Assembly (NCBI GenBank): GCA_024398475.1
Contig: JAKSJB010000007.1
Coordinates: forward strand, 1-64,000
Direction of reading: 5' to 3'
Length of the DNA stretch: 64,000 nucleotides
DNA from: Bacteroidaceae bacterium
GTDB taxonomy: Bacteria > Bacteroidota > Bacteroidia > Bacteroidales > Bacteroidaceae
Numbering within the stretch: position 1 is the first letter of the stretch; the number at the start of each line of letters is the position of its first letter. A model generated the notes under the pieces. That model did no database searches. It was given only the letters and a program-made list of their open reading frames with translations, and was not told where the DNA came from. Position numbers and translations under genes: made by a program. Positions 18,718-27,006 of the stretch are shown one piece after another.

Positions 18718-18797
18718 CAATGATTAATCGTGTTTTTGCAACAGATATAGCATATAAAAGAAATTTTATTATTAACTCCTAATTAAATTACCAACTT

Positions 18798-19019
18798 ATG
18801 AGGAATAGAACAACTGCTGCTATCCTGGCAATTATTCTTGGTGCATATGGTGCACAGAAATTTTATATCGGCGAAATGAATAAGGGCTGGCTGTATCTGA
18901 TAGTAACTATCGTTACGTGTCATATTGCCGGTGTCATCTTCTGGGTTCTGTCATTGATTGAAGGTATCAAGTGGCTGCAGATGACTGACGAGGAATTCGA
19001 GGCTTCGTTTGAAAATTAA
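18798..19019 (+). CDS. TM2 domain-containing protein
   Basis: 73 residues with two membrane helices joined by a short turn and the TM2 hallmark ILGAYGAQKFYIGEMNKGW, then a C-terminal acidic tail (TDEEFEASFEN). TM2 proteins are small inner-membrane proteins of unknown job. It is a single-gene unit with its own promoter and a strong terminator at 19079. Confidence 0.9.
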   Translation: MRNRTTAAILAIILGAYGAQKFYIGEMNKGWLYLIVTIVTCHIAGVIFWVLSLIEGIKWLQMTDEEFEASFEN

Positions 19020-19038
19020 TTCTGCTCGGTTTATTTGG

Positions 19039-19063
19039 TTGTATGGGTAGGTTGTCCATACAA
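19039..19063. other. inverted repeat TTGTATGG / CCATACAA
   Basis: A perfect 8-bp stem with a 9-nt loop, 20 bp after the TM2 gene and just before its terminator. It may add to RNA 3'-end structure. Confidence 0.4.
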
Positions 19064-19078
19064 TTATGATGAGTATAG

Positions 19079-19116
19079 GACAGGCATGTGTTGGTTCATG
19101 TCTGTCTTTTTGTTTT
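19079..19116 (+). terminator. intrinsic terminator after the TM2 gene
   Basis: Stem GACAGGCATG / CATGTCTGTC (one G-T pair), 8-nt loop, then TTTTTGTTTT. Confidence 0.85.
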
Positions 19117-19142
19117 AGGAGTCAGTAGGTGGAGAGGGGAGA

Positions 19143-19175
19143 GTAGCCTTTAGCCTTTAGCCATTGGCCATTGGC
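19143..19175. repeat. heptamer array, second copy
   Basis: GTAGC, CTTTAGC, CTTTAGC, CATTGGC, CATTGGC: the same 7-bp units as at 6695-6736, in the same orientation, again followed by octamers. Confidence 0.85.
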
Positions 19176-19177
19176 TT

Positions 19178-19241
19178 TTTGAGTCTACAAGTCAACGGGT
19201 CTACAAGTCAACAAGTCTACAAGTCAACAAGTCAACGAATT
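19178..19241. repeat. octamer array, second copy, inverted
   Basis: Units TACAAGTC, AACGGGTC, TACAAGTC, AACAAGTC, TACAAGTC, AACAAGTC: the reverse complement of the GACTTGTA/GACTTGTT units of 6761-7000. About six clear units and two degenerate ends. It lies just beyond the 3' end of the glycosyltransferase gene (minus). Confidence 0.85.
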
Positions 19242-19291
19242 ATCGAGGTATCGAATTAGTTATTAGTTATTAGTAATTAGTATTTAGTAGG

Positions 19292-20392
19292 TTATAGGCT
19301 TTTGTATAGGTCCATGTACTGGCGGGCTACCTTGATGTGGTTGTGGTGGCGGTGTATGTATTCCATGGATTCTTGTTTCAGACGGGGTATTTCTTCGCTG
19401 TGCTGCACTAACCATTCCATCTGTCGGAAGCAACTTTCTTCGTTGGGCTGTACGTTGATGATGGGGCGTAATTGGGTCTCTCCGAGTATTTCATAGTTTT
19501 CGGGTTCTCCTCCTCCTACGACTACCATTCCCTGACTCATGGCAAGGAGGGCGTTCATGGCTGGTGTGTAACTGTAGAGTTGGTCGAGCAGTATGTCTGA
19601 CGTGTCTATCATCTGACGGTACTGTTCAAACGGTACGTTTTCTGCCTTTACGATGTTGCAGCGTGTGGGGTATTTCGCCTTGACGCGTTCCAGGGCGCGG
19701 AGCATGATGTCGGTTCCCTTGTATTGGTTCCGGCTTCGCTGGATTCCTATGAAGAAGGATATGGGTTCGTGGGGTTGGGTATCGACGGTGTGGTCTGTGG
19801 CTTCCTTGATGGGGAAGGGTATGTAGGTTGTCTTATCGGGATATGTGGGTTGGTAGCATTGGTAGTATTCGTAGAGTCCGGCTACGATGGCGTCGCAGTC
19901 CTGGGCTATGTCGATGTTGAGTTGGGTTTTCTCTCCGTTGAGCCAGTCTTTCACGAACTGTCGGTTGCATGGCTCGTCGCTTCGGAGTGTGCTGCCTATA
20001 TTGAAGTCGCTGTAGCGGAAGGTGGTGCAGTCCATGCATGTCTTTACCCAGTAGTGGTCCATTCCGAAGGCTCCCATTACTATGTGGCGGTTGTGGCGGC
20101 GCAGATAGCGGTAGAATGGCTTCATCCGGGCTGCCCTGAGGTTGAAGAATATGGGGTTGATGATCTGTACGATGTCGTATCCTCGCATCTGGGGCAGCAA
20201 CTGGAGTATGTGGGCGTAGTACTTGAGTGTGTGGTACTTGCTGAGTGAACGGCGGGTGAGGTCGATGTCGCGCCTGTAGTCTTTCCATCCGTCGCCGTCG
20301 CTTATCACGACGACTTCGTTGCCGAGTGCTCGCAGGCCTTCGGCTAATGTCCAGTGTACGTTGCTGTATTCTCCAAGTAATAATATCTTCAT
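19292..20392 (-). CDS. glycosyltransferase, GT-B type
   Basis: 366 residues starting MKILLLGEYSNVHWTLAEGL, a Rossmann-like first half as in family-4 glycosyltransferases. The C-terminal half holds the donor-site region (PISFFIGIQRSRNQYKGTDI, then MSQGMVVVGGGEPENYEILG). It probably adds a sugar to an envelope glycan; donor and acceptor are unknown. It is the last gene of a minus-strand run from 26677 and starts 32 bp after the RluA-type gene. No other sugar-polymer genes are adjacent. Confidence 0.75.
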   Translation of the reverse strand: MKILLLGEYSNVHWTLAEGLRALGNEVVVISDGDGWKDYRRDIDLTRRSLSKYHTLKYYAHILQLLPQMRGYDIVQIINPIFFNLRAARMKPFYRYLRRHNRHIVMGAFGMDHYWVKTCMDCTTFRYSDFNIGSTLRSDEPCNRQFVKDWLNGEKTQLNIDIAQDCDAIVAGLYEYYQCYQPTYPDKTTYIPFPIKEATDHTVDTQPHEPISFFIGIQRSRNQYKGTDIMLRALERVKAKYPTRCNIVKAENVPFEQYRQMIDTSDILLDQLYSYTPAMNALLAMSQGMVVVGGGEPENYEILGETQLRPIINVQPNEESCFRQMEWLVQHSEEIPRLKQESMEYIHRHHNHIKVARQYMDLYKSL

Positions 20393-20424
20393 GTTCCGTG
20401 CTTATGGGGGGCTTACGGTCCTTC

Positions 20425-21804
20425 CTAATATGGTGTGGGTACTTCAAGGTGGATGTGTTCGCCGGTTATGGGATGTGTGAAGTCGATGCTTTCGGCGTGT
20501 AGGTACATCCTGTCGGATTCCTTGCCGTAGAGCCGGTCGCCCTTGATGGGACTGCCGAGTCCGAGGCTGTGGGCTGAATGTACGCGGAGTTGGTGGGTGC
20601 GGCCTGTGTGGGGGTAGAAGTGTATGCGTACTTCGTTCTTTCCGTTTCCGCAGTCTTTGGTGCCGGCTATCTCGAATTCGGTGATGGCTTCCTTTCCGTG
20701 TTCGTGGCTTACCATCTGGCGGGGACGGTCGGTGTGGCTGGGACATAGGGGGAGTGTGATGGGGGTGGGGATGGTCTTCAGCCGGTCGATGTCGTCGGTT
20801 TCCAATATGGCTACGTATTTCTTGCGTATCTCGTGCTTGTAGAACTGTATCTGGAGTGCCTTGTGTATGTCCTTGTTCTTGGCTATTATCATCACTCCGG
20901 ATGTGTCCATGTCGAGCCGGTGGACGATGAGGGGTCCTGTGATTTCGGGATATGTTTCCTGTATCTTTGTCTCTACGCTTGGTACGTCGACGTTGCCTTT
21001 TACGGATAGCATGCCTGCTGGCTTGTCTACTGCTACTATCCATGGGTCGTCGTATATTATCTTCATCCGTTCTGACATTTCCCTCATCATGGGCAGCAGG
21101 GGATTTTCTTCTACGTCGAGTCCCTGGAGCATGTGGCGGAGGATGGGCTTGCACTTTGACTGACAGGCGGGGTAGTATTCTCCTTCTCGGCGGATTTCGC
21201 CCTTGGGGGATGCGCCTAACCAGAATTCTGCCATGCAGAGTGGGTGCAGATTGTGGCTGTAGGCGTATTGCAGCAGTTTGGGTGCACAGCATTCTCCGGC
21301 TCCTGACGGTGGTATGCGGCATGTCTCGTGGTCGAAGATGTCGAGAAGACCGCGTGTCTCTCCACGGGCATTGAGGAAGTTGAACTGACTGAAGAGCCAT
21401 TGCTGCAGGCGGCGTGACCTTTCGCTCTTTTCTTCTCCGTCGGGCATGCTGCTGATTATGGCGTCTTCTGTCTGGAAGTATTCGTCTTGTTGCTGGAGGT
21501 CGAATACTGCGGGTACGAAGCCTTGGTGTGTGTTCCTGCCGTCGAGCAGTCCGGAAAAGGCTGCAAGGTAGGTGATGTCGGTGCTGTCGTGTGATGTGGT
21601 TCCTGACACGACAAGTATGCCAAACATCTTTCCTCGGCTGATTTCTTCGCTCCAGTCTGTACGGCTGCGAAGATATGTCTTGAGTTCCTCTGCGGCTCTT
21701 ATGCACAGGGGATGGGGCTTGTACTGGAATGGGTATGTGAACTGGGACGGCGGCTGTGTGTTGCCGCTATCCATCGTATGCAGTATTTCTTTTGCTTCGA
21801 ACAA
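20425..21804 (-). CDS. RluA-family RNA pseudouridine synthase with long N-terminal extension
   Basis: 459 residues. The C-terminal 240 residues are the synthase domain, with VHRLDMDTSG (catalytic Asp298) and the closing HTGRTHQLRVHSAHSLG motif. About 200 residues precede it with no S4 domain that I can see. They include Cys-containing segments (GAGECCAPKLL; CQSKCKPIL) seen in the long Bacteroidota members. Target RNA unknown. The start lies 2 bp after the lipoprotein gene stop, implying coupled translation. Confidence 0.85.
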   Translation of the reverse strand: MFEAKEILHTMDSGNTQPPSQFTYPFQYKPHPLCIRAAEELKTYLRSRTDWSEEISRGKMFGILVVSGTTSHDSTDITYLAAFSGLLDGRNTHQGFVPAVFDLQQQDEYFQTEDAIISSMPDGEEKSERSRRLQQWLFSQFNFLNARGETRGLLDIFDHETCRIPPSGAGECCAPKLLQYAYSHNLHPLCMAEFWLGASPKGEIRREGEYYPACQSKCKPILRHMLQGLDVEENPLLPMMREMSERMKIIYDDPWIVAVDKPAGMLSVKGNVDVPSVETKIQETYPEITGPLIVHRLDMDTSGVMIIAKNKDIHKALQIQFYKHEIRKKYVAILETDDIDRLKTIPTPITLPLCPSHTDRPRQMVSHEHGKEAITEFEIAGTKDCGNGKNEVRIHFYPHTGRTHQLRVHSAHSLGLGSPIKGDRLYGKESDRMYLHAESIDFTHPITGEHIHLEVPTPY

Positions 21805-21806
21805 GT

Positions 21807-22226
21807 TTAGTAGACTGTGAGTTTTGTGGATTGTACTGCTGGCTGGTTGGTGGGGTAGAGTGTCTTTCCTGCGCTGAAGGATACCTTGCTTTCTACGCTT
21901 ACGGTATATGTTCCTGATGAGTCGGGTGCTTGGAACTTGAATGTTGGGTTGTCAAGTGTAAACACTCCCTTGGTGGCCTTGAATGTCTTTTCGTTGCGTG
22001 GATTGGCGTCGTTCACTACTGTTATCTTCGTGTCGTAGATATATGCGTTTTCGCCTTTGTCCTTGACATTGAGCGACAGGGTTATCTGTGTGCTTGGTAT
22101 GCATCTGTCGGGGGTGAGTGTTACTCCGTCGAATGTTGGTATTCGTGTGCCATAGTCGTCTTCACACGATACTGTTGCCATTGCAAAAATGAATGCGAGG
22201 ATTGCTGTAATTGTAATTTTCTTCAT
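21807..22226 (-). CDS. lipoprotein of unknown function
   Basis: 139 residues with signal MKKITITAILAFIFAMATVS and lipobox ending SC (Cys21), so a lipidated envelope protein. The rest looks beta-rich (VTLTPDRCIPSTQITLSLNV, then SGTYTVSVESKVSF), like a single immunoglobulin-like domain. I recognise no family. It sits between the TPR gene and the RluA-type gene, 2 bp from the latter. Confidence 0.7.
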   Translation of the reverse strand: MKKITITAILAFIFAMATVSCEDDYGTRIPTFDGVTLTPDRCIPSTQITLSLNVKDKGENAYIYDTKITVVNDANPRNEKTFKATKGVFTLDNPTFKFQAPDSSGTYTVSVESKVSFSAGKTLYPTNQPAVQSTKLTVY

Positions 22227-22291
22227 ATTGACTTTATTGTTGATTGTTTGTTTTACTTGTTATTGGTTTTTGTATGTTGATTGTTGTAATG

Positions 22292-24169
22292 CTATTGCTT
22301 GTTCTTGTTGGCTTGTTTCATCACACTGTATGCTTGGTAGATTCCTAATTCTCCTGCCTTGCTCAGGTCTTCGGATGCCTTACGCTTATCTGCAAGACTG
22401 AGGTGGTTGATGCCACGGTTGAAGTATGCCCTGGCGAATGTGGGCTTTAGTTTGATTGCCATGTCAAGGTCTTTCTGGGCTTCGGCGGTCTGTCCGAGCA
22501 TGCTCCTGCAATATGCTCGGTTGTAGTAGGCTTCGGCAAACTTTGGTGCCTGTTCTATGGTACGGGTGAAGGCGGCGATGGCTTGTGTGTATATGTCAAG
22601 GAGTATCTGTCCGTCGATATTTGATGTTGCTTTGGTTGCGGTCATGCCTGCGGCTTTCTGTTCTGCCCGCTGCAGGCGGTGGTCGTCTGCCTTTATGCAT
22701 AGGTCTATTCCTTCCCTGAATTCTTCCAATGTCTTGGGGGTGAGTTTGTAGGCGTCTATTTCGTAGGCGTCTATGTATCCGTCGGATGATATGTCTCCTT
22801 CTGCGTATAGGATAATAGGCAGTAGGCGCACTTCGGATGTGTGGTTCTGAATCTTTCCTCTGTATTCGTCGGCATATTGTGTCTGTTCCACTTCGTCGAC
22901 GATGGGTTTGGAGTAGTCGTTGGGGTCAATCTGTGAACGCTTGCGTGTGCGGTTCTTCATTCTGCTTGTCGGTGTGGAATAGCCGTAATGGTGGGCTACG
23001 TTCTCGCGCAGGATGTGTTCCTCGTCGCGCATCGCTCCCTTGATGTCTCCGATTTTCCTGCGGGCTTCGGCGCGGAGTTGGTAGCCGTAGAGGAACTTTG
23101 GAAATTCGTTGATGACTGTTGTGTAGTCGCGGATGGCTGCCTTGTAGTTTCCTGTCTGGTCGAGCAGGCGGGCTCGGTTGAACAGGGTCATCATGTCGTT
23201 GGGATCTATCTTCAGGATATAGTTGAAATCCTGAATGGCTTTGTTGTCTTCGCCTACTGAGGCAAGGAGTAGGCCTCGGTTGTATCGTCCTATGAAATTG
23301 GTGGAGTCGATATCGAGTGCTAGGTTATAGTCGTCCATGGCTCCACGGTAGTTGTCCTGATTGTAGCGGGCAAGTGCTCGGTTGATGAGGTTGCGTGTGT
23401 TGCGTGGCTGGATTCTGATGGCTTCGTTCAGCGAAGATTCGGCTTCTGGGTATTTTTCCTGCTGCATCAGGAGTCCTGAGTGCATGCTCAGTGCGGTAAG
23501 GTCGAATGGCTCGTGATGAAGGGCTTCGCATACAAGTGTGTCTGCCATTATTGTGTCGCCTTTCTGTAGCATGAGTTGTGCACGCATGGTGTATCCGTCG
23601 GGATCCTTTGGCCATTTTTGTATGTAGCGCAGGAGGGTTGAGTCGGCTGGTGTGATGCTGTCGGTTTCAAGGTAGCAGATTGCAAGATTCCTCCACAATG
23701 CCTTGTTTTCGGGTTCAAGCAGTGTTGCTTCGTGGTAGTCACTGGCGGCTTCTGCATATCTTTCCTGATTTATATACGACAGTCCACGTACCTGATAGGA
23801 ATTGGAAAAGTATGGGTTGAGTTCTATTGCTGAGGTACAGTCGGTTATGGCTCCTGTATAGTCTTCAAGATAGAACTTTGCCAGTCCTCTGTAGAAGTAG
23901 GGGGAATAGAGGTTGGGACGTACACTTATTATCTGATTGAAGTATTGAATGGATAGGGCATAGTCTTCGTAATAAAGGGCATTACGACCTATGTTTATCA
24001 TTCGGTCGACATTTATCTGTGCATTTCCCGGTATGGCTTTCAGTACAAGCATGCATGCAATGACCACACTCTGCATGATTGTATGACTGGTGTGGACCTT
24101 GGGGTACAAACTGCATAGTTGCAATGCAGATTGAATCAATCTGATGCTATGCCTGCCTGAAATGATCAT
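22292..24169 (-). CDS. tetratricopeptide repeat protein
   Basis: 625 residues. An N-terminal hydrophobic segment (SVVIACMLVLKAIPGNAQ, cleavage likely near residue 50) suggests export. It carries around ten TPR units in two blocks: residues about 55-390 (such as YQVRGLSYINQERYAEA) and about 530-620 (EAYYNRAYCRSMLGQTAEAQ). A linker between them is rich in charged residues. Probably a periplasmic scaffold. The ATG overlaps the def stop by 4 bp, a def-TPR order common in Bacteroidota. Confidence 0.85.
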   Translation of the reverse strand: MIISGRHSIRLIQSALQLCSLYPKVHTSHTIMQSVVIACMLVLKAIPGNAQINVDRMINIGRNALYYEDYALSIQYFNQIISVRPNLYSPYFYRGLAKFYLEDYTGAITDCTSAIELNPYFSNSYQVRGLSYINQERYAEAASDYHEATLLEPENKALWRNLAICYLETDSITPADSTLLRYIQKWPKDPDGYTMRAQLMLQKGDTIMADTLVCEALHHEPFDLTALSMHSGLLMQQEKYPEAESSLNEAIRIQPRNTRNLINRALARYNQDNYRGAMDDYNLALDIDSTNFIGRYNRGLLLASVGEDNKAIQDFNYILKIDPNDMMTLFNRARLLDQTGNYKAAIRDYTTVINEFPKFLYGYQLRAEARRKIGDIKGAMRDEEHILRENVAHHYGYSTPTSRMKNRTRKRSQIDPNDYSKPIVDEVEQTQYADEYRGKIQNHTSEVRLLPIILYAEGDISSDGYIDAYEIDAYKLTPKTLEEFREGIDLCIKADDHRLQRAEQKAAGMTATKATSNIDGQILLDIYTQAIAAFTRTIEQAPKFAEAYYNRAYCRSMLGQTAEAQKDLDMAIKLKPTFARAYFNRGINHLSLADKRKASEDLSKAGELGIYQAYSVMKQANKNKQ

Positions 24170-24720
24170 CTGTTCTGCTTTATCTTGTAACTGCAGTTTA
24201 TCTGTCCCTTCTGCATGGCAATCAGTTTCTTCTTTATCAATTGCTTGCGCAGGTTGGAGATGTGGTCGATGAACAGTTTTCCTTCAAGATGGTCGTATTC
24301 GTGCTGGAATACGCGTGCTGCAAAGTCTTCTATCCATTCATCGTGCGGTGTGAGGTTTTCATCGAGATAGGTGACGTGTATCTTTGCCGGACGTCGTACG
24401 TTTTCATGTACTCCCGGTACACTCAGACAGCCTTCTTCGGATATGTTGGTTTCTTCGCTTACTTCTACTATCTGTGGATTGATGAATGCATGGAGGTATC
24501 CTTTGTATTGTGGAAGGTCGTCACTTATTACGTCGAGGTCTACTACGAACATTCGTATTGACAATCCTATCTGTGGTGCTGCAAGTCCAACTCCTTCTGC
24601 CAGTTTCATGGTTTCGAACATGTTGTCGATCAACTCTTTTAGATTAGGGTAGTCTACTGGTATCTCTGTAGTTTCTTTTCGGAGCACTGGCTGTCCGAAT
24701 ATATACATTGGTAATATCAT
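24166..24720 (-). CDS. def: peptide deformylase
   Basis: A 184-residue metalloenzyme removing the formyl group from new proteins. All three motifs are present: GVGLAAPQIG, EGCLSVPG (metal Cys) and HEYDHLEG (metal His pair and catalytic Glu). Length is normal. It lies in the ruvX-def-TPR run. Confidence 0.97.
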   Translation of the reverse strand: MILPMYIFGQPVLRKETTEIPVDYPNLKELIDNMFETMKLAEGVGLAAPQIGLSIRMFVVDLDVISDDLPQYKGYLHAFINPQIVEVSEETNISEEGCLSVPGVHENVRRPAKIHVTYLDENLTPHDEWIEDFAARVFQHEYDHLEGKLFIDHISNLRKQLIKKKLIAMQKGQINCSYKIKQNR

Positions 24721-24799
24721 TGGTAATTGTTATTTATGTACTGTTATTATTTGGTTAATTCTTATTGTCTCTTATATGTTATTTATTATTTATTGTCAC

Positions 24800-25237
24800 T
24801 TATTTATTGTCACGTTCTGCCTGATTACGTCTGCTTTCAAGATAGTCTTCGAGGATTATTGATGCACTTATTTTGTCTACCAGGGCTTTGTCCTGTCGGG
24901 CTTTCTTGCTTATTCCGCTGTCAATCATGGCTTTATGTGCCAATACTGACGTGAAGCGTTCATCGTAATATTCAATGGGTATCGTGGGATAGAGTTTCTT
25001 CAGTCTGTTGACGAATGGTTCTACTCGCTTCATGTTTTCTGATGCTTCACCATTTGTCTGCAATGGTTTTCCTACGATTATCCTTTCAACTTCTTCGGAT
25101 TCCATATATTGCTTTATGAAATCGAATAGGGTAGTGGTGTCTACGGTTGTCAGGGGATTTGCAATCATCTGCATGGGGTCTGTCACTGCTATTCCTGTCC
25201 TTTTCTTGCCATAATCTATTGATAGGATTCTTGCCAT
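24800..25237 (-). CDS. ruvX: YqgF/RuvX family nuclease (putative Holliday junction resolvase)
   Basis: 145 residues with an RNase H-like fold: N-terminal LSIDYGKKRTGIAVTDP, central VGKPLQTNG and C-terminal YDERFTSVLA and DKISASIILEDYL with the acidic site. The family acts in pre-16S rRNA end processing and possibly junction cleavage. It starts 15 bp after the TolC-like gene stop. Confidence 0.93.
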   Translation of the reverse strand: MARILSIDYGKKRTGIAVTDPMQMIANPLTTVDTTTLFDFIKQYMESEEVERIIVGKPLQTNGEASENMKRVEPFVNRLKKLYPTIPIEYYDERFTSVLAHKAMIDSGISKKARQDKALVDKISASIILEDYLESRRNQAERDNK

Positions 25238-25252
25238 GTGGTGTGAACGTAT

Positions 25253-26677
25253 TTATTTTTCGTTTAGTGTACTGATTTTACCGGAGGCTTTCAATAACTT
25301 CAACTGGCTGATTTGGTACTGGCACTTGGCTTCTACGTGGTCGGAATATGCTTTCTGCCATAATGCCTGTGCTTCAAGTAAATCGGACAGTGGTTCAAGT
25401 CCCACGTCGTATTGTTGGCGTGAAAGACGGATATTCTCTTCGTTCTGTAAAAGTGCGCTTTCGGTAAGCAATACTTCCTGACGTGTTTCTTCTGCGTTGT
25501 TGATTGCCTGCTGTAGTTCAAGCCGCATCTTCTCATTCAAATCCTCTTGCTCTATGCGTGCTATCTGACTCTTTGCACGTGCTGAATTCATCTTGTTGGT
25601 ACTTTCGCCAAAGTTGACTAATGGTATCTTTACTCCGAGGGCTACTGTCGGTGAGGCTGAATCTATTAATTTCTTGCCTGCAAGTTCCATACCGTTTGAA
25701 TATGTATATCCTCCCATCAATACTACGTTTGGCAGGTAGTCGCTCTTTGTGAGTTTTACTTCCTTGTCTGCCAGTTCTACTTTTTTATTCAAAATCTCAT
25801 ATTCATAGCGTGATGTTATTTCTGTATTCTCAACTGGCTGATTTTCAGTAAGGGTAGGGTGGTCACCCTCTTTTACTTCTACGTCTATATCCTGTGTAAT
25901 CGGCAGTCCTACCATATTGCACAAGTTCATTTTTGCCAATTTATAGCCATTCTTTGCTTTCAGTATGTTGAGGTCTGCTTCGTTTATCTTTACCTGTACC
26001 TTCATTTGGTCGTTCTTGGTTTTCATTCCATGGCGTACCGCACTTTCTACATTCTTCATAAGTTCATCAAGCAGTTTCTTATAACTTTCAGCAACGGTTA
26101 TAAGTTCTTTTGTCTTTACTGCCAGGGCGTATGCTTCTTCTGTCTGCACAATGATTTCATCTTCTGTCAACGATGTGTTCAAGGCTGCCATCTGTTGTCC
26201 TATCTGTGACATTTGGTATGCAGCGTTGATCTTTCCACCCATATATATGGGTTGCGTAAGAGTGATTCCAGCTGTAAGGAAATTCTTTATCTTGAAGTCC
26301 ATTTTCTGGTCAGGAAAGTATGCGTATTCCGTAAATACGGTCTGACCGTCTGCTGTGGCTATTGCTTTTGGTACGTATTGGCCGGCTGCTGCATTTAGTT
26401 CGAAGATTGGCAGATTTCCTCCTTCGATTGTAAATGAACCTTTGCCTAAAGAATATATATCTGTCACCATTATATCAAAACGTGGATAAAACATGGACTT
26501 ATAAGCCTTTGTATCATATTCCATCTGTTTTGATAATATATTTGCTTTCTTTATCTGACGGTTATTCTGGAGCGCCAGTTTTCTGCATTGGTCTGCGGAT
26601 AGTGTCTGTGAATTGACATTCTGCGCAAACGAAATGAATATTAATAATATAATATATAAATAGTATTTTTCCTTCAT
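25253..26677 (-). CDS. TolC-family outer membrane efflux protein
   Basis: 474 residues with a signal peptide (cleavage about after NVNSQ) and two homologous halves of long amphipathic helices plus short beta strands, as in TolC (LSADQCRKLALQNN start; SRQQYDVGLEPLSDLLEAQA near the end). It forms the outer-membrane duct for an efflux or type I secretion system. No membrane-fusion or RND gene is beside it, so partners must be encoded elsewhere. Probably the first gene of the minus-strand run down to 19292. Confidence 0.88.
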   Translation of the reverse strand: MKEKYYLYIILLIFISFAQNVNSQTLSADQCRKLALQNNRQIKKANILSKQMEYDTKAYKSMFYPRFDIMVTDIYSLGKGSFTIEGGNLPIFELNAAAGQYVPKAIATADGQTVFTEYAYFPDQKMDFKIKNFLTAGITLTQPIYMGGKINAAYQMSQIGQQMAALNTSLTEDEIIVQTEEAYALAVKTKELITVAESYKKLLDELMKNVESAVRHGMKTKNDQMKVQVKINEADLNILKAKNGYKLAKMNLCNMVGLPITQDIDVEVKEGDHPTLTENQPVENTEITSRYEYEILNKKVELADKEVKLTKSDYLPNVVLMGGYTYSNGMELAGKKLIDSASPTVALGVKIPLVNFGESTNKMNSARAKSQIARIEQEDLNEKMRLELQQAINNAEETRQEVLLTESALLQNEENIRLSRQQYDVGLEPLSDLLEAQALWQKAYSDHVEAKCQYQISQLKLLKASGKISTLNEK

Positions 26678-26715
26678 ATAACTTTTTGTAATATGTCTTT
26701 ACAGTCTTTACAGCA

Positions 26716-26746
26716 CAAAGGTACAAATTTATTCTGTGTAAACAAT
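26716..26746 (-). promoter_or_regulatory. promoter for the TolC-like gene
   Basis: Minus-strand -7 TACCTTTG (plus CAAAGGTA, 26716-26723), 19-bp spacer, near-match -33 ATTG at 26743-26746. The leader is about 35 nt. Confidence 0.6.
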
Positions 26747-26927
26747 TATATTTGTTTATTTATTTGAATTCTTTAACACCCCTTATATATTAGTAAGTAT
26801 TTATCAACGTAATATAAATCTTAAATCGGTCATTTTGTGATAACCCTAAATACCCTCTATGTAACAAAAGTATATAATATATTAAACATAACATTGATTA
26901 TAGGAATTTGTATATAAAGAATTCAAA

Positions 26928-26967
26928 TCTATAAAAATGGCTGACTCAAGTATTTTATGAGCCAGCC
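26928..26967 (-). terminator. intrinsic terminator after the arabinofuranosidase gene
   Basis: Read on the minus strand: GGCTGGCTCA, 9-nt loop, TGAGTCAGCC, then ATTTTTATAG. One mismatch in a 10-bp stem. The rest of the gap 26678-27006 is AT-rich with no gene. Confidence 0.8.
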
Positions 26968-26980
26968 GTATATTTCAGTA

Positions 26981-27003
26981 GTTTTGGAGTTAAAGGGAGT
27001 TAA
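26981..27003. repeat. GGAGTTAAAGGGAGTTAAG repeat, copy 1
   Basis: TTTTGGAGTTAAAGGGAGTT then AAG, 3 bp from the arabinofuranosidase stop. The same words occur at 61705-61734 before gmk. Confidence 0.6.
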
Positions 27004-27006
27004 GTA

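Noticed and set aside
20444-21706. 420-codon alternative frame within the RluA-type gene
   Set aside because: It is Arg/His/Pro-rich shadow coding caused by the G-rich strand; the real frame has all pseudouridine synthase motifs.
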